64,000 nucleotides of DNA from UBA6921 sp031363085 (GTDB taxonomy: Bacteria > Pseudomonadota > Gammaproteobacteria > SG8-11), in assembly GCA_031363085.1 (NCBI GenBank), contig JANLTU010000004.1, positions 13,576-77,575 of the forward strand, written 5' to 3'. The notes under the pieces were generated by a model, which ran no database searches, was not told where the DNA came from, and saw only the letters and a program-made list of their open reading frames with translations. Below are positions 50,636 through 60,349 of the stretch, in pieces (position 1 is the stretch's first letter; every line of letters begins with the position of its first letter). The translations under genes and the position numbers were made by a program.

Positions 50636-51112
50636 ATGACCCATGCTGCGATGACTTCGCCTTCTTCCAGGCGCCGGGCACACGCGGATCGACGTCAGAC
50701 CCGCGCCACTTTTTTTGACGTTTTTCGCGCCGACGGGCGACGCAAAACCATGCGCCGCAGCATCAGCACATCGACTGTCGGCCACTATCTGGATCACTAC
50801 GATGCGCGGCTGGTCATTCCCAGCCTGACCATCCTGGTGTTGTGCATCATCGACGCGCAGCTCACCCTGAACTTGCTCGCACGGGGCGCGACCGAATTGA
50901 ACTTGATCATGCAACTTGCGCTAGAGAAAGGCGCCATGATTTTCCTGCTCACCAAATATGCGATGACTGCAAGCAGCGTAATGTTCCTGCTTGTCCATCA
51001 TCAATTCCGAATATTTAACATTGTTCAAGTACGCCACATCATCTCCGCTTACGCGTGGATTTATATCGCGCTGCTTGCCTATGAAATCAGCCTGTGGGCC
51101 TACATCGCCTAG
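50636..51112 (+). CDS. Small DUF5658-like membrane protein
   Basis: 158 residues. A basic, Arg-rich cytoplasmic N-terminus of about 65 residues (SSRRRAHADRRQTRA) leads into three hydrophobic helices (about 77-97, 105-130, 137-157). The block IPSLTILVLCIIDAQLTLNLLARGATELN is like DUF5658, found in many small bacterial membrane proteins of unknown role. I chose the ATG at 50636 because GGGAGGGAA precedes it. It is a single gene. Confidence 0.65.
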   Translation: MTHAAMTSPSSRRRAHADRRQTRATFFDVFRADGRRKTMRRSISTSTVGHYLDHYDARLVIPSLTILVLCIIDAQLTLNLLARGATELNLIMQLALEKGAMIFLLTKYAMTASSVMFLLVHHQFRIFNIVQVRHIISAYAWIYIALLAYEISLWAYIA

Positions 51113-51207
51113 TTATTGCGCCGCACTAAACTCGATTATTTAGTCAGTTGGTTTTCTTATCAGCCTCCTACCTCCCCACAGTTGTTCTTCGTGCTAGGAT
51201 GAAATCG

Positions 51208-51247
51208 GTGGGTGATCTTGCCCACGGCAAACGTCGCACCCGCGACG
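51208..51247 (+). promoter_or_regulatory. Two adjacent hairpins in the hpf leader
   Basis: GTGGG / CCCAC with an eight-base loop (51208-51225), then GGCAAA and CGTCGC-ACCC-GCGACG (51232-51247). They lie 120-160 bases before the hpf start in a 256-base region with no gene. It resembles part of a structured leader, but the conserved core of a cyclic di-GMP riboswitch is not present. Confidence 0.3.
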
Positions 51248-51368
51248 CTTCGCAATACACAGTCAGTTCTATCTTGATTAAGAGACCGACCCGGGCGCCT
51301 AGTCAACTGTTGCAACATGCTCATCGACGCACGTCGTGTCCCTTTTAACAAAAGTGGAGGACAGTGAA

Positions 51369-51899
51369 ATGAAGCTTGCTTTACAGATCACCGCTCGCGA
51401 TATGCCCTTAACCGACGCGATTGAAACCGCGCTTCACGCCAAGGCTGAAAAGCTCACGCAATTCTTCGACCGCATTGTCAGTTGCCGCGTGGTAATTCAC
51501 GCCCCGCATCGCCATCAACACAAAGGCAAGGCTTACCACGTCGACATCGACATTCACGTGCCGGGCGCGGAACTGATCGTAAAACGCGAACCGCACGTGG
51601 ATTTATACGTCGCGATCCGCGATGCCTTCGACGCGGCGCGGCGGCAATTGCAGAGTTATGCACGCCGCCAGCGCAATGAAGTCAAGACCCACGATATCGA
51701 TGTGCCGGCCCGTGTCAGCCAACTGTTCGAACACGCGGGCTATGGCTTCATCACCACGCTGGACGGGCGCGAAATTTATTTCCACGAAAACAGCGTCACC
51801 CACGGTAACTTCAAGCACCTGCGCGTCGGCGCCCAGGTGCACTACGCGGAGGCGCAAGGAGAGCAAGGCCCGCAAGCAAGTGCATTATCCACGCGGTAG
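51369..51899 (+). CDS. HPF/RaiA ribosome hibernation factor with cold-shock-like C-terminal domain
   Basis: 176 residues. Residues 1-105 form the HPF/RaiA ribosome-binding domain (MKLALQITARDMPLTDAIE, KAYHVDIDIHVPGAELIVK, DLYVAIRDAFDAARRQL). Residues about 115-176 form a cold-shock-like OB domain (VSQLFEHAGYGFITTLDGREIYFHENSV). This fusion is known in some proteobacteria. It differs from the long HPF tail that joins 100S ribosome dimers, so a different use of RNA binding is likely. GGAGGAC precedes the ATG at 51369. Confidence 0.87.
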   Translation: MKLALQITARDMPLTDAIETALHAKAEKLTQFFDRIVSCRVVIHAPHRHQHKGKAYHVDIDIHVPGAELIVKREPHVDLYVAIRDAFDAARRQLQSYARRQRNEVKTHDIDVPARVSQLFEHAGYGFITTLDGREIYFHENSVTHGNFKHLRVGAQVHYAEAQGEQGPQASALSTR

Positions 51900-51905
51900 T
51901 CAACA

Positions 51906-51935
51906 TGGGGCGCGCGCGCCGCAGCGCACGCCCCA
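51906..51935 (+). terminator. Hairpin after the HPF gene
   Basis: TGGGGCG / CGCCCCA with an inner GCGC / GCGC pair, six bases past the stop. Only CTTCT follows, so this is a weak intrinsic terminator at best. Confidence 0.45.
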
Positions 51936-51938
51936 CTT

Positions 51939-52760
51939 CTAGTGTGTAGCCATCCTTGAAAAAATCATTTTTCTGCTTGAGCCAGACTCGAAACAGAGGG
52001 CGGTTTCAAGTCCCAAGTGCAAAAAGTGCAGCGTGATGCTGCTTAAAGTTGAAAGCGTCAGGTGTAAACAGCTCGGCAGGACACTTTTATTCCAGCCGCG
52101 CTGGTTTTGCGCGGGGTACGGGACCAACGTGCCCACGGAGGAACGGTTGTACGCCCCCTTGATGAGATCGCCCTCCCAGTGTCCCGGGACCAACCATTCT
52201 TCGACTTCAGGCGGGCGGTCATGAATGCTGACCCTGTCCGGGATCTTCCCGCGCCGGTCTTCGCCGCGTGCACGCGGACGGCGTTTGGCGTGACCGAAGC
52301 GCAGCCCGCCGATGACTGTCGTACGCAGCTCGCCACGCGGCATGGCGTAGATGGCGGTGTAGAGGGTTGCGTGAGAAACCTGCAACGAAGGCGTGTCAGG
52401 ATGCACGCTGGCCCGTGTGCCAGCAACCTGCTCGGGCGAGTAGCCCGCCTGCAGATAGTGAACAACCTGCCCCCACAATGCGGTTCCCGGCTGCAGGCGC
52501 TTCTCAACTCGCGGTTTGACCGTGTAGGCGTGCGCGCGCTGATGCGCCGCTTCGGCGCCGTAGCCGCCCGACACCGCAGGCCGTCCAGAACCACGACACC
52601 TGTTCGGTCCAGTCCAACCGTTTCGACGCAGCTCGCGAGAAAGCGTCGCGGGCGAACGATTCAAACCAACCGCAATCGCCGCTGACTTCTCTCCCATCGC
52701 AAGCCGCGTTTGAAGCATCGTCCGTTCTTCAATAGTCAAGTGCTTGTAGTTTCTTCCCAT
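51939..52760 (-). pseudogene. Truncated IS30-family transposase
   Basis: The first 213 residues (52122-52760) match IS30 transposases. They have the N-terminal helix-turn-helix (LTIEERTMLQTRLAMG, NRSPATLSRELRRNG), the QAGYSPEQVAG block and the first catalytic Asp in PGHWEGDLIKGAYNRSSVGTLV. Then similarity stops. The remaining 60 residues read into unrelated sequence, so the second Asp, the catalytic Glu and about 110 residues are lost. The gene cannot code for an active transposase. Confidence 0.85.
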
Positions 52761-52846
52761 GCAACATTTTCTCCCAAAAATGTTGCTCTTGGGTTTTGAG
52801 CGCGCCCTTCATTTTACTGCAATGATGGCGTCCACTTTTTCCAGCC
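52079..52846 (-). mobile_element. IS30-family remnant
   Basis: The truncated transposase and its upstream end. The upstream end carries GGCTGGAAAAAGTGGACGCC (minus strand, 52827-52846). A related GGCTGGAATAAAAGTGTCC lies at 52079-52097 in the same orientation, just past the break in the gene. So the element is bounded by near-direct rather than inverted repeats, as a deletion or nested insertion would leave. It separates the HPF gene from rlmI. Confidence 0.6.
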
Positions 52847-52873
52847 TACCTCAAGTCAAGCCACGCCGGATTA

Positions 52874-54085
52874 TCAGGACACGCGCGCTTCCGACCACGC
52901 GCGTGCAATGTAGGCTTTGAGGTATTCGGTTTCGGGGATTGCCGGGTGCACCGGGTGGTCCGGGCCGTGGTGGCATTGTTCGAGAATTTGCAGTTCGCGT
53001 TCGCAGTGGCGGCCGGCGGTGTGGATCACCTCCATTAATTCGCTGCGCGGCAGGTGGTACGAGCACGAGCATGAAATCAAAATGCCGTTGTCGGCCACCA
53101 AATGCAGCGCCAGTTGGTTGAGGTGGTGATAGGCGGCGATGCCCTCTTTCAGGTCTTTTTTGCGCTTGATCAGCGCCGGCGGATCGATGATGACCACGTC
53201 GAAGGTTTCGTGCTCGGCGCGCAGGGTTTTTAGCATGTCGAAGGCATCGCCGGCAGCGACGCCGACGCGACGCTCCACGCCATTGAGTTGCGCATTGGTC
53301 AGCACCTGATCGAGTGCGGCCTGCGAGCTGTCGACACACACTACTTGTTTGGCGCCGGCCAGCGCGGCTTGCACGCCCCAGGCGCCGACATAGCTGAACA
53401 CATCCAGCACGCGCTGATCGCGCACGTACGCACGCATGCGCGCGCGGTTGGCGCGCTGGTCGTAAAACCAACCGGTTTTTTGTCCGGCGAATAAGTCAAC
53501 ATCGAACACCGCACCGTGTTCTTTGACCATGACGCGTTCCGGACCGGCACCCTCGACCCAGCGCACGTACTGCTCCAGGCCCTCCATCATGCGGCCGGAG
53601 GTTTCGTGGCGCAGCAAGATGGCGCGCGGCTTTACCAAGCTGCGTATCGCTTCGATAATATGGTGCTGTACGCGCTCCATACCAGCGGTGTTGACCTGAA
53701 TGGCGACGACATCGCCGTAGCGGTCTACGATCAGGCCCGGCAAGCCGTCGCTCTCGGCAAACGCCCAGCGGTAGTAAGGCGAGTCGAACAGTCGGTCACG
53801 CAACGCAAGCGCCGTGCGCAAGCGTTGTGTAATGAGTGCTTGGTTCAGTTCGACACCCGGCGTGCGGCTGTACAGGCGTGCGCAGATCAAGGTGTTAGGG
53901 TTGACGTAGGCACTGCCCAGTGCCTTGCCTTTGTAGTTTTCAATGATGACTGCCTGACCCGGTTGCAGGTCGGTGAGCGGGGTGCGCTCTACATCCACTT
54001 CATTGCTGAACACCCACACATGGCCCTGGCGTAGGCGTCGATCTTCAGCAGCTTTTAAGCGCAATGTGGCGACTTCAGACGGCAT
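52874..54085 (-). CDS. rlmI: 23S rRNA m5C1962 methyltransferase
   Basis: 403 residues. An N-terminal PUA domain (LRLKAAEDRRLRQGHVWVFSNEV) is followed by a central RlmI linker domain and a C-terminal SAM domain. The SAM domain carries VLDVFSYVGAWGVQAALAGA near 230, VIIDPPALIKRKKD near 300 and the catalytic Cys region ISCSCSYHL near 345. AAGGAAGG precedes the ATG. It is a single gene next to the IS30 remnant and divergent from the DUF255 gene. Confidence 0.95.
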   Translation of the reverse strand: MPSEVATLRLKAAEDRRLRQGHVWVFSNEVDVERTPLTDLQPGQAVIIENYKGKALGSAYVNPNTLICARLYSRTPGVELNQALITQRLRTALALRDRLFDSPYYRWAFAESDGLPGLIVDRYGDVVAIQVNTAGMERVQHHIIEAIRSLVKPRAILLRHETSGRMMEGLEQYVRWVEGAGPERVMVKEHGAVFDVDLFAGQKTGWFYDQRANRARMRAYVRDQRVLDVFSYVGAWGVQAALAGAKQVVCVDSSQAALDQVLTNAQLNGVERRVGVAAGDAFDMLKTLRAEHETFDVVIIDPPALIKRKKDLKEGIAAYHHLNQLALHLVADNGILISCSCSYHLPRSELMEVIHTAGRHCERELQILEQCHHGPDHPVHPAIPETEYLKAYIARAWSEARVS

Positions 54086-54210
54086 GACCTACCTTCCTTT
54101 TAGTCCGCTGCTAGGCTAACAAATCTTTCACGGGCGCATAGTCTACTGTGTCCCAGGCCATTAGTATCGTCGTCTTGCCACAGGCCCCAACCGCACGGAG
54201 TACAGCGATC

Positions 54211-56283
54211 ATGTCTGCGATTTACAGCAACCAATTAGCCCACGAAACCAGCCCGTATTTACTGCAACACGCCGACAATCCGGTGCACTGGCAGGCGTGG
54301 AATGCGGCTGCGCTGGAGCTGGCGCGGCGCGCCAACAAACCGATTTTATTGTCCATCGGTTACTCCGCCTGCCATTGGTGTCATGTGATGGCGCACGAAA
54401 GTTTTGAGGATGCGTCCACCGCGCAGTTGATGAACGAGTTGTTCGTCAATATCAAAGTGGACCGCGAAGAACGTCCCGATCTCGACAAGATTTATCAAAC
54501 CGCCTATCACCTGCTGACCGGTCGTTCTGGTGGCTGGCCTTTGACCATGTTTTTAATGCCGGACGAGCACACGCCGTTTTATGCCGGCACCTATTTCCCA
54601 AACACGCCGCGTTACAACATGCCGAGCTTTCAAGACGTGTTGCGCAGCGTGGCCCAGTCGTTTCACGAGCGCCGCGCCGACATTCAACAACAAAACGAAG
54701 CGTTGTTGCGCGCGCTGGCCGAAGCTGCGCCGGCGGCGGATACGTCGGTGCAGCTTACGGCAACACCACTTTCGGATGCCTACCAGTTTCTCGCCCGCAG
54801 TTACGATGCCGCGCAGGGTGGGTTTGGGCGCGCGCCGAAATTTCCGCATCCCACGCATCTGGAACGTTTACTGCGCCACAGCGCGGCGGTACACAAAGAT
54901 CGCAGCGCAAGCGCCATGGCACTGCACACCCTGCGTGCGATGGCGCAGGGTGGCATTTTTGACCAGTTGGGCGGAGGCTTTTGCCGTTACTCGGTGGATG
55001 CGCACTGGACGATTCCGCATTTTGAAAAAATGCTCTACGACAACGGCCCGTTGTTGTCGTTGTATTGCGACGCTTGGCGTAGCTGCGGCGAGTCGCTGTT
55101 TCGCGACGTGGCGCTGGCCACGGCTACCTGGGTGATGCGCGAGATGCAAGCCGCCGATGGCGGCTATTACGCCTCGCTGGACGCCGACAGCGAAGGCGAG
55201 GAAGGCAAGTTTTACGTGTGGACACCGCAGAGCGTGCGCGCAGCGCTGGAAGACGAAGCTCAATACCACCTGTTTGCACGCGTTTATGGTTTGGACGGCC
55301 CGGCCAATTTCGAACAGCACTGGAATTTACGCGTAAGCAGCGCGCTGGAAAAGGTTGCTGCTGAGTTGCAGCTTGGTCCAAGCCTCGCTGAAGACTCTCT
55401 GCACGCAGCGCGCGCCAAATTATTCGCCGCGCGTGAGCGCCGGGTGCGCCCTGGACGCGATGAGAAAATTATCACGTCCTGGAACGGCTTGATGATAAAA
55501 GGCATGGCGGCGGCTGGACGCGTATTCGAACGCGCGGATTTAATTCGTTCGGCGGAACAGGCGCTGGATTTCATGCGCCGCACGTTATGGAAAGACGACC
55601 GCCTGCTCGCCAGCTACAAAGACGGTCGCGCGCATTTAGGTGCTTATCTCGACGACTATGCGTTCACCATCGATGCAATTTTGGAGCTGCTGCAAGCACG
55701 CTGGAACCACACGGAATTTCAGTTTGCGCAGCAACTGGCCGAGGTGATGCTGGCGCAGTTCGAAGACCGCGAGCACGGCGGATTTTTTTTCACCGCACAT
55801 GATCACGAACGCTTGCTACTACGCCCCAAGCCCGTCCACGACGACGCATTGCCATCTGGCAACGGCATTACCGCGCATGCACTAGTGAGATTGGGGCATC
55901 TGCTGGGCGAGCCACGTTACCTGCAGGCGGCGCGGCGCTGTGTACAGGCGGCATGGCATGACATTATGCAAACACCGCACGCGTGCAACGCCTTGCTGCT
56001 GGCGCTGGAGGAACTGCTGGCGCCCGGACAAACGGTGATTCTGCGCGGCCCTGCCGCGCAGTTGCCAATGTGGCAGGCGCGTTGCGCGCAGGGTTACGCA
56101 CCCAAGCGGCTGTGTTTAGCGATCCCAAGTGACAGCGCCCCGCTACCGCAGGCGCTGGCCCGTTATGCGCCGATGCAAAACGCCGTGATCGCCTACGTGT
56201 GCAGTGGTACGCAATGTTTGCCGCCGGTGCTTGAGCTGGAAAAACTATCGGGGTTGTTGCACACGCAGACGTCTCAAGTTTAA
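54211..56283 (+). CDS. Thioredoxin-like DUF255 protein (YyaL family)
   Basis: 690 residues. The N-terminal domain is thioredoxin-like, with CHWC in LSIGYSACHWCHVMAHESF near 50. A long alpha/alpha-barrel region resembling glucosamine epimerases follows (HFEKMLYDNGPLLSLY, WNGLMIKGMAAAGRVF). The family is widely conserved and often called spermatogenesis-associated protein 20 or YyaL; its reaction is not known. I chose the ATG at 54211 because the family start NQLAHETSPYLLQHADNPVHW follows directly. It overlaps the converging subtilisin gene by four bases at their ends. Confidence 0.9.
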   Translation: MSAIYSNQLAHETSPYLLQHADNPVHWQAWNAAALELARRANKPILLSIGYSACHWCHVMAHESFEDASTAQLMNELFVNIKVDREERPDLDKIYQTAYHLLTGRSGGWPLTMFLMPDEHTPFYAGTYFPNTPRYNMPSFQDVLRSVAQSFHERRADIQQQNEALLRALAEAAPAADTSVQLTATPLSDAYQFLARSYDAAQGGFGRAPKFPHPTHLERLLRHSAAVHKDRSASAMALHTLRAMAQGGIFDQLGGGFCRYSVDAHWTIPHFEKMLYDNGPLLSLYCDAWRSCGESLFRDVALATATWVMREMQAADGGYYASLDADSEGEEGKFYVWTPQSVRAALEDEAQYHLFARVYGLDGPANFEQHWNLRVSSALEKVAAELQLGPSLAEDSLHAARAKLFAARERRVRPGRDEKIITSWNGLMIKGMAAAGRVFERADLIRSAEQALDFMRRTLWKDDRLLASYKDGRAHLGAYLDDYAFTIDAILELLQARWNHTEFQFAQQLAEVMLAQFEDREHGGFFFTAHDHERLLLRPKPVHDDALPSGNGITAHALVRLGHLLGEPRYLQAARRCVQAAWHDIMQTPHACNALLLALEELLAPGQTVILRGPAAQLPMWQARCAQGYAPKRLCLAIPSDSAPLPQALARYAPMQNAVIAYVCSGTQCLPPVLELEKLSGLLHTQTSQV

Positions 56284-58925
56284 TGCGACGTAATCAGGCG
56301 TGTAACACCGCTGTTAGGCAACACAAAACGCGTCGACGCGGGTGCTGCTGCATTAATGTCAAATCCTGAGACGACATTGATATCGGCGACATCCTGATCG
56401 CGTACCGTCACGGACAGCATGTCGTTGTGCGCGCTGTAAGCACCACAGGCTTCGCCGCCGTCGCAAATGAACTTGTCGTTATCTAAATCGCTGCCCGCCA
56501 CCACGTAATAATCACCGGCCGTCACCCCGGTGAAAGAAAATTCATAACCCCGTGCGCCCAGCGTGGCTTGTGTGGCAGCGACCGATTGCTGTGTCTCGGC
56601 ATCAATCAGCACGACCCATTGTGCACTGGTGAGACTGGCCTGGGGGTTGCTTGTTGTAACCGACATAAACACCGGAATGTTCTCAGTATTGACATTTGAG
56701 CTGAGTGTGATCATGGCGCTGTAGCTGCCCACCGGCAAGTTGCGCCGATCCACGCTGACCATGTAACTGCCCAGACCATTGGTATCGACCAGGGCGTGCA
56801 AGGTTAACCAGGTGGCGCTGGTCTGCGCGGTTTGCACCTGCAAGGTTCCGCCGCCACCGTTGCTGACCGCCAGCGTTAACCGGGTAAGCTGCGTGTCGAA
56901 ATTCAAGCCGCTTGGAAATGCGACCAGGCTCGGCGTGCTCGGGACCCGGCCGCTGGCGGCGGTCACCGCCTTGAACGCATCGATCAACCCATAACCGAAA
57001 TCATTGTCGCGTCCTGGCACGCCAATGTCCTGGGTGAGCGCGCCGCTGGCAAGCAAAGTGTCGAAGGCATCCGGGCTTAATTCCGGATTCACTGCTTTCA
57101 TCAATGCCACCACGCCTGCCACGTGCGGCGCCGCCATCGAGGTGCCAGTCAGCAAGCGGTAGGTATATTCAACCGTGCCGCTGCTGTCGTTGCCCGCCGT
57201 GCTGTAAATGCCGTCGAGCTGGCCGTCATTATTGGCGTCCCACGCGAAGGTGCCGCCGGGCGCGGCCACGTCGATCAGCGGGCCAAAATTGGAATAAGCC
57301 GCACGGCCAAATTTACTGTCGACCGCACTCACCGAGATGACGCCTTGGTAAGCAGCCGGATAACTCGGCGCACTACTGTTGTTATTACCGGCCGCCGCAA
57401 CGATGATGACGCCCGCGCCGCGTGCGCGCGTGAATGCGTCTTGCTCGGATTTCGAATAGCCGCCACCGCCCAGACTTAAGTTGATCACATCGGCGCGTTG
57501 CGCCGGTACGCCGCCCGAATCGTTGTCAAGACCCGCCGCATAAAGCACCGCCTGCATGACGTCGTAACTGGTGCCGCCACCTTTGCCCAACACGCGCAGC
57601 GGCATGATTTTCGCGCCCCACGCCACGCCAGCCGCGCCCAATGCGTTATTGCTCGCCGCTGCAATGGTGCCGGCCACATGCGTGCCGTGAAAGGAGCTGC
57701 GCGTGCCGTACGCTAAGTCGCCGGGATCGTTGGCGTCGCTGTCCATGCCGCCGCCGTCGCGCGCGCTGGTCACATCTTTGATAAAGTCAAAACCGTCGAC
57801 CAACTGGCCCTGCAAGTCGGGATGCTGCATGAGCACGCCGGTATCGATCACCGCAACAATTACTGCGGGGCGATCCTCTTGCGGATAGCCGGTGCTGACA
57901 TCCCAAGCCTGCGGCAGATTGATCATTTGATAATGCCATTGGTAACGAAAGCCGCTGTCATCGGGAATGAGTGCTGCCTCGCGCAGATAATTCAGATCGG
58001 CGCTGGCGACATCTTCACGACGCCGCAACGCTTTCACGGCCATCAGCGTGTCCAGCTTGGTTTGCAGATTAGAAGATTGAGGGGTGCGCGCGCGTAGCGA
58101 CGAATTCGATGCCGCCCGCAAACCCAAATGTGTTTCCGCCACTGCATCCAGTGTTAGGCGTTGCAAGCGTTGTGGCGCCGCAGTTGCGCTGCGCAATGCT
58201 CTGGCCAGGGTGCGCGGCGCGGCGGTGGGGTCCGGAACATCCTGAAAGCGCGCGACCACTTCACCGGCTACGAAGGCGTCGCTTAAATGTAACGACCCGG
58301 GCGCTTCCAGGCTGTTACTGGTTGAGTCAATGGTCAGACGATAGGTGGTCGCGCCGACGTAATCTGCCGGCAGCGGGTCGCAGTGATAAAGCGTGGAACC
58401 GCACAGCAACACAGCGACATAAACCGTTTGTTGCAGATGGGCGTCGGTGATGGTGAGGCTTTCCGTGTCGCCGACGCCGAACGCGCCATCGATAATCTCC
58501 ATGCGCTCGTTCATCAGCACCAGATCCAAATCGTTGCGACGAGCATCGTCGCCCAGCGTGAGGGTAATGGTTTGCCCGGCTTTCAAATCGACGCTGAACA
58601 CGTCGATGACGTCGCCAACCGCAAACGCGTCGCCATTTGCGCCACGATAGGGCAGATTAAGATAGCCGCCCAGATGGACCGGGTTGTCAAGGTGCTGTGC
58701 CTGTGCTGGGGTGTCGTTGGCAACATAAATGGCGGCGGGATCATTCACATCGCTGTCCACGGCACTGTAATTCGAAGTCTGCACACTGCCGCGAATGACG
58801 TAGCTTGGTTCTGGTGTCGACGAGGAGTCTGAGCTCGACTTTGAATCATGCTGTGGAAAACATGCCGTGATCAGACCAATGAGCCCAAACAGAACGGCAG
58901 ACACTAACATCCGGTACAACCCCAT
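56280..58925 (-). CDS. Subtilisin-like (S8) serine protease lipoprotein
   Basis: 881 residues. The signal ends in a lipobox (LITAC, Cys 22) and is followed by a Ser-rich linker. An N-terminal pre-peptidase-like beta domain (about 70-210) and a propeptide region come next. The S8 catalytic domain has Asp 361 (VIDTGVLMQHPDL), His 416 (FHGTHVAGTIAA) and Ser 596 (GTSMAAPHVAG). The C-terminal 220 residues form beta-sandwich domains, the first like a BACON domain, the second like a carboxypeptidase-regulatory or DVUA-type domain (YEFSFTGVTAGDYYVVAGSD). It would be a surface or periplasmic anchored protease. It is a single gene. Confidence 0.92.
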   Translation of the reverse strand: MGLYRMLVSAVLFGLIGLITACFPQHDSKSSSDSSSTPEPSYVIRGSVQTSNYSAVDSDVNDPAAIYVANDTPAQAQHLDNPVHLGGYLNLPYRGANGDAFAVGDVIDVFSVDLKAGQTITLTLGDDARRNDLDLVLMNERMEIIDGAFGVGDTESLTITDAHLQQTVYVAVLLCGSTLYHCDPLPADYVGATTYRLTIDSTSNSLEAPGSLHLSDAFVAGEVVARFQDVPDPTAAPRTLARALRSATAAPQRLQRLTLDAVAETHLGLRAASNSSLRARTPQSSNLQTKLDTLMAVKALRRREDVASADLNYLREAALIPDDSGFRYQWHYQMINLPQAWDVSTGYPQEDRPAVIVAVIDTGVLMQHPDLQGQLVDGFDFIKDVTSARDGGGMDSDANDPGDLAYGTRSSFHGTHVAGTIAAASNNALGAAGVAWGAKIMPLRVLGKGGGTSYDVMQAVLYAAGLDNDSGGVPAQRADVINLSLGGGGYSKSEQDAFTRARGAGVIIVAAAGNNNSSAPSYPAAYQGVISVSAVDSKFGRAAYSNFGPLIDVAAPGGTFAWDANNDGQLDGIYSTAGNDSSGTVEYTYRLLTGTSMAAPHVAGVVALMKAVNPELSPDAFDTLLASGALTQDIGVPGRDNDFGYGLIDAFKAVTAASGRVPSTPSLVAFPSGLNFDTQLTRLTLAVSNGGGGTLQVQTAQTSATWLTLHALVDTNGLGSYMVSVDRRNLPVGSYSAMITLSSNVNTENIPVFMSVTTSNPQASLTSAQWVVLIDAETQQSVAATQATLGARGYEFSFTGVTAGDYYVVAGSDLDNDKFICDGGEACGAYSAHNDMLSVTVRDQDVADINVVSGFDINAAAPASTRFVLPNSGVTRLITSH

Positions 58926-59086
58926 CGCGACACCTGCACTGAAATACTCGTGGCGAAAGACAACTGACCTGCCCAGGGTAACGGCGAGTAACAGTGCGAG
59001 AATTAAGACGGGTGTGGGATAACCAAATCAGCGGAACGGATATGCGAGCGTGCAGTGGCTATTTTGTGGCGTGGGCAGTGTGCATC

Positions 59087-60349
59087 CTACGGAATGTTAG
59101 GCCCGAGCGTGCAGAGAACGACAATGCGATCGACATAACGATCTGCGATATTCGCGTAGTCCCGCAGCAGCGCTTGCCCACGTTGGCCAAGTTCGTGGCA
59201 GTGTTGCGGATCATTCAGCAGCCGTGTCAGGCACTCGCCCAACTGCGTGAGGTCGCGCACTTGCAGCGCGGCGTCGGCATTCAGCAACACACGCGCCTCA
59301 TCGGCAAAGTTGCGCATGTGTGGGCCGAACAGCGTGGCCTTGCCGGCGCGCGCCGCTTCGAGAATATTGTGGCCACCCACCGGCACCAAGGATCCGCCCA
59401 TGAATACCAGCGCGGCGCCGTCGATCAATGCTGGCAGCTCGCCCAGGGTGTCGGCGAGATACACCTGGGTCTGCGCGTCGACGGCTTCGCCACGGCTGCG
59501 CACCGCGACGTTGAGGTGTAGCGGCGCCCATTGTTCGAGAATAGCTTTCGCGCGTTGTGGATGGCGTGGTGCAATCACCAGTAGATATTCTTTGTGCGCC
59601 AGGTCTTGCCATAAACGCGCGAGCTGTAATTCTTCGTCATGGTGGGTGGAGGCGGCCAGTAGATAGGGTCGATCAAACCGAATTGGCGCCATGTCGTGAC
59701 TTACAGTGCCGGCCGAAAACTTGATGTTGCCGACCACCGTCACGCGCTCGACCGGTGCGCCGAGTTCCACAAATGCGGCGCGATCAGCTTCCGAACGCGC
59801 CAGCACCGCACTCACCTGTGCCAGCGTTGCGCCGTAAACACTGCGCATCCAGGCGCCGGCGCGCAGCGTCCGCGCCGACAGGCGGCCGTTGACCAGCACC
59901 AGCGGAATGTCAGCGGCATGGCAGCGCCGATACAGGTTGGGCCACAGCTCGGTTTCCATGATCAGCGCGCAACGCGGTTGGGTCGCGCGCACAAAACGCC
60001 GGACGGCGCCGGGCCAGTCAAGCGGCAAATAGGCGTGGATAACCTGGGTAGGCAGGCGCGCCGCAGCAATCAGTGCCCCGCTGGGCGTCGCCGTGGTGAT
60101 GAGCATTGTCGCGTTCGGCTCACGCGCCTGTAACCGTTCGAGCAGCGGCAACGCCGCGACGACCTCGCCCACCGACGCTGCGTGCAACCAGATCGGACGT
60201 TGCGTAAAACGCGGATAGGCCCAACCCAGGCGCTGTAAGGCGTAGCGCCAACCGCCGCGCCGCAGCGCCTGACCCACGGTGAACAGGCTCAACGGCACAC
60301 TCAACGTCCACAGCAGTAGGTTATATTTCAGCAGCGGGAAGCGGTTCAT
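59087..60349 (-). CDS. waaA: Kdo transferase
   Basis: 420-residue inner-membrane glycosyltransferase that adds Kdo sugars to lipid IVA. An N-terminal hydrophobic anchor is followed by IWLHAASVGEVVAALPLLERL (catalytic Glu near 62), LIMETELWPNLYRRCH near 125 and the C-terminal GGHNILEAARAGKATLFGPHMRNF. Its ATG overlaps the stop of the acyltransferase gene in an ATGA, so two successive lipid A steps are coupled. Confidence 0.95.
   Translation of the reverse strand: MNRFPLLKYNLLLWTLSVPLSLFTVGQALRRGGWRYALQRLGWAYPRFTQRPIWLHAASVGEVVAALPLLERLQAREPNATMLITTATPSGALIAAARLPTQVIHAYLPLDWPGAVRRFVRATQPRCALIMETELWPNLYRRCHAADIPLVLVNGRLSARTLRAGAWMRSVYGATLAQVSAVLARSEADRAAFVELGAPVERVTVVGNIKFSAGTVSHDMAPIRFDRPYLLAASTHHDEELQLARLWQDLAHKEYLLVIAPRHPQRAKAILEQWAPLHLNVAVRSRGEAVDAQTQVYLADTLGELPALIDGAALVFMGGSLVPVGGHNILEAARAGKATLFGPHMRNFADEARVLLNADAALQVRDLTQLGECLTRLLNDPQHCHELGQRGQALLRDYANIADRYVDRIVVLCTLGPNIP

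Noticed and set aside
51208..51270. Cyclic di-GMP (GEMM) riboswitch before the HPF gene
   Set aside because: CACGGCAAAC and a following hairpin fit, but the conserved GCAAAGCC, the GNRA loop and the second helix with its TAGGTAGC-type strand are missing.
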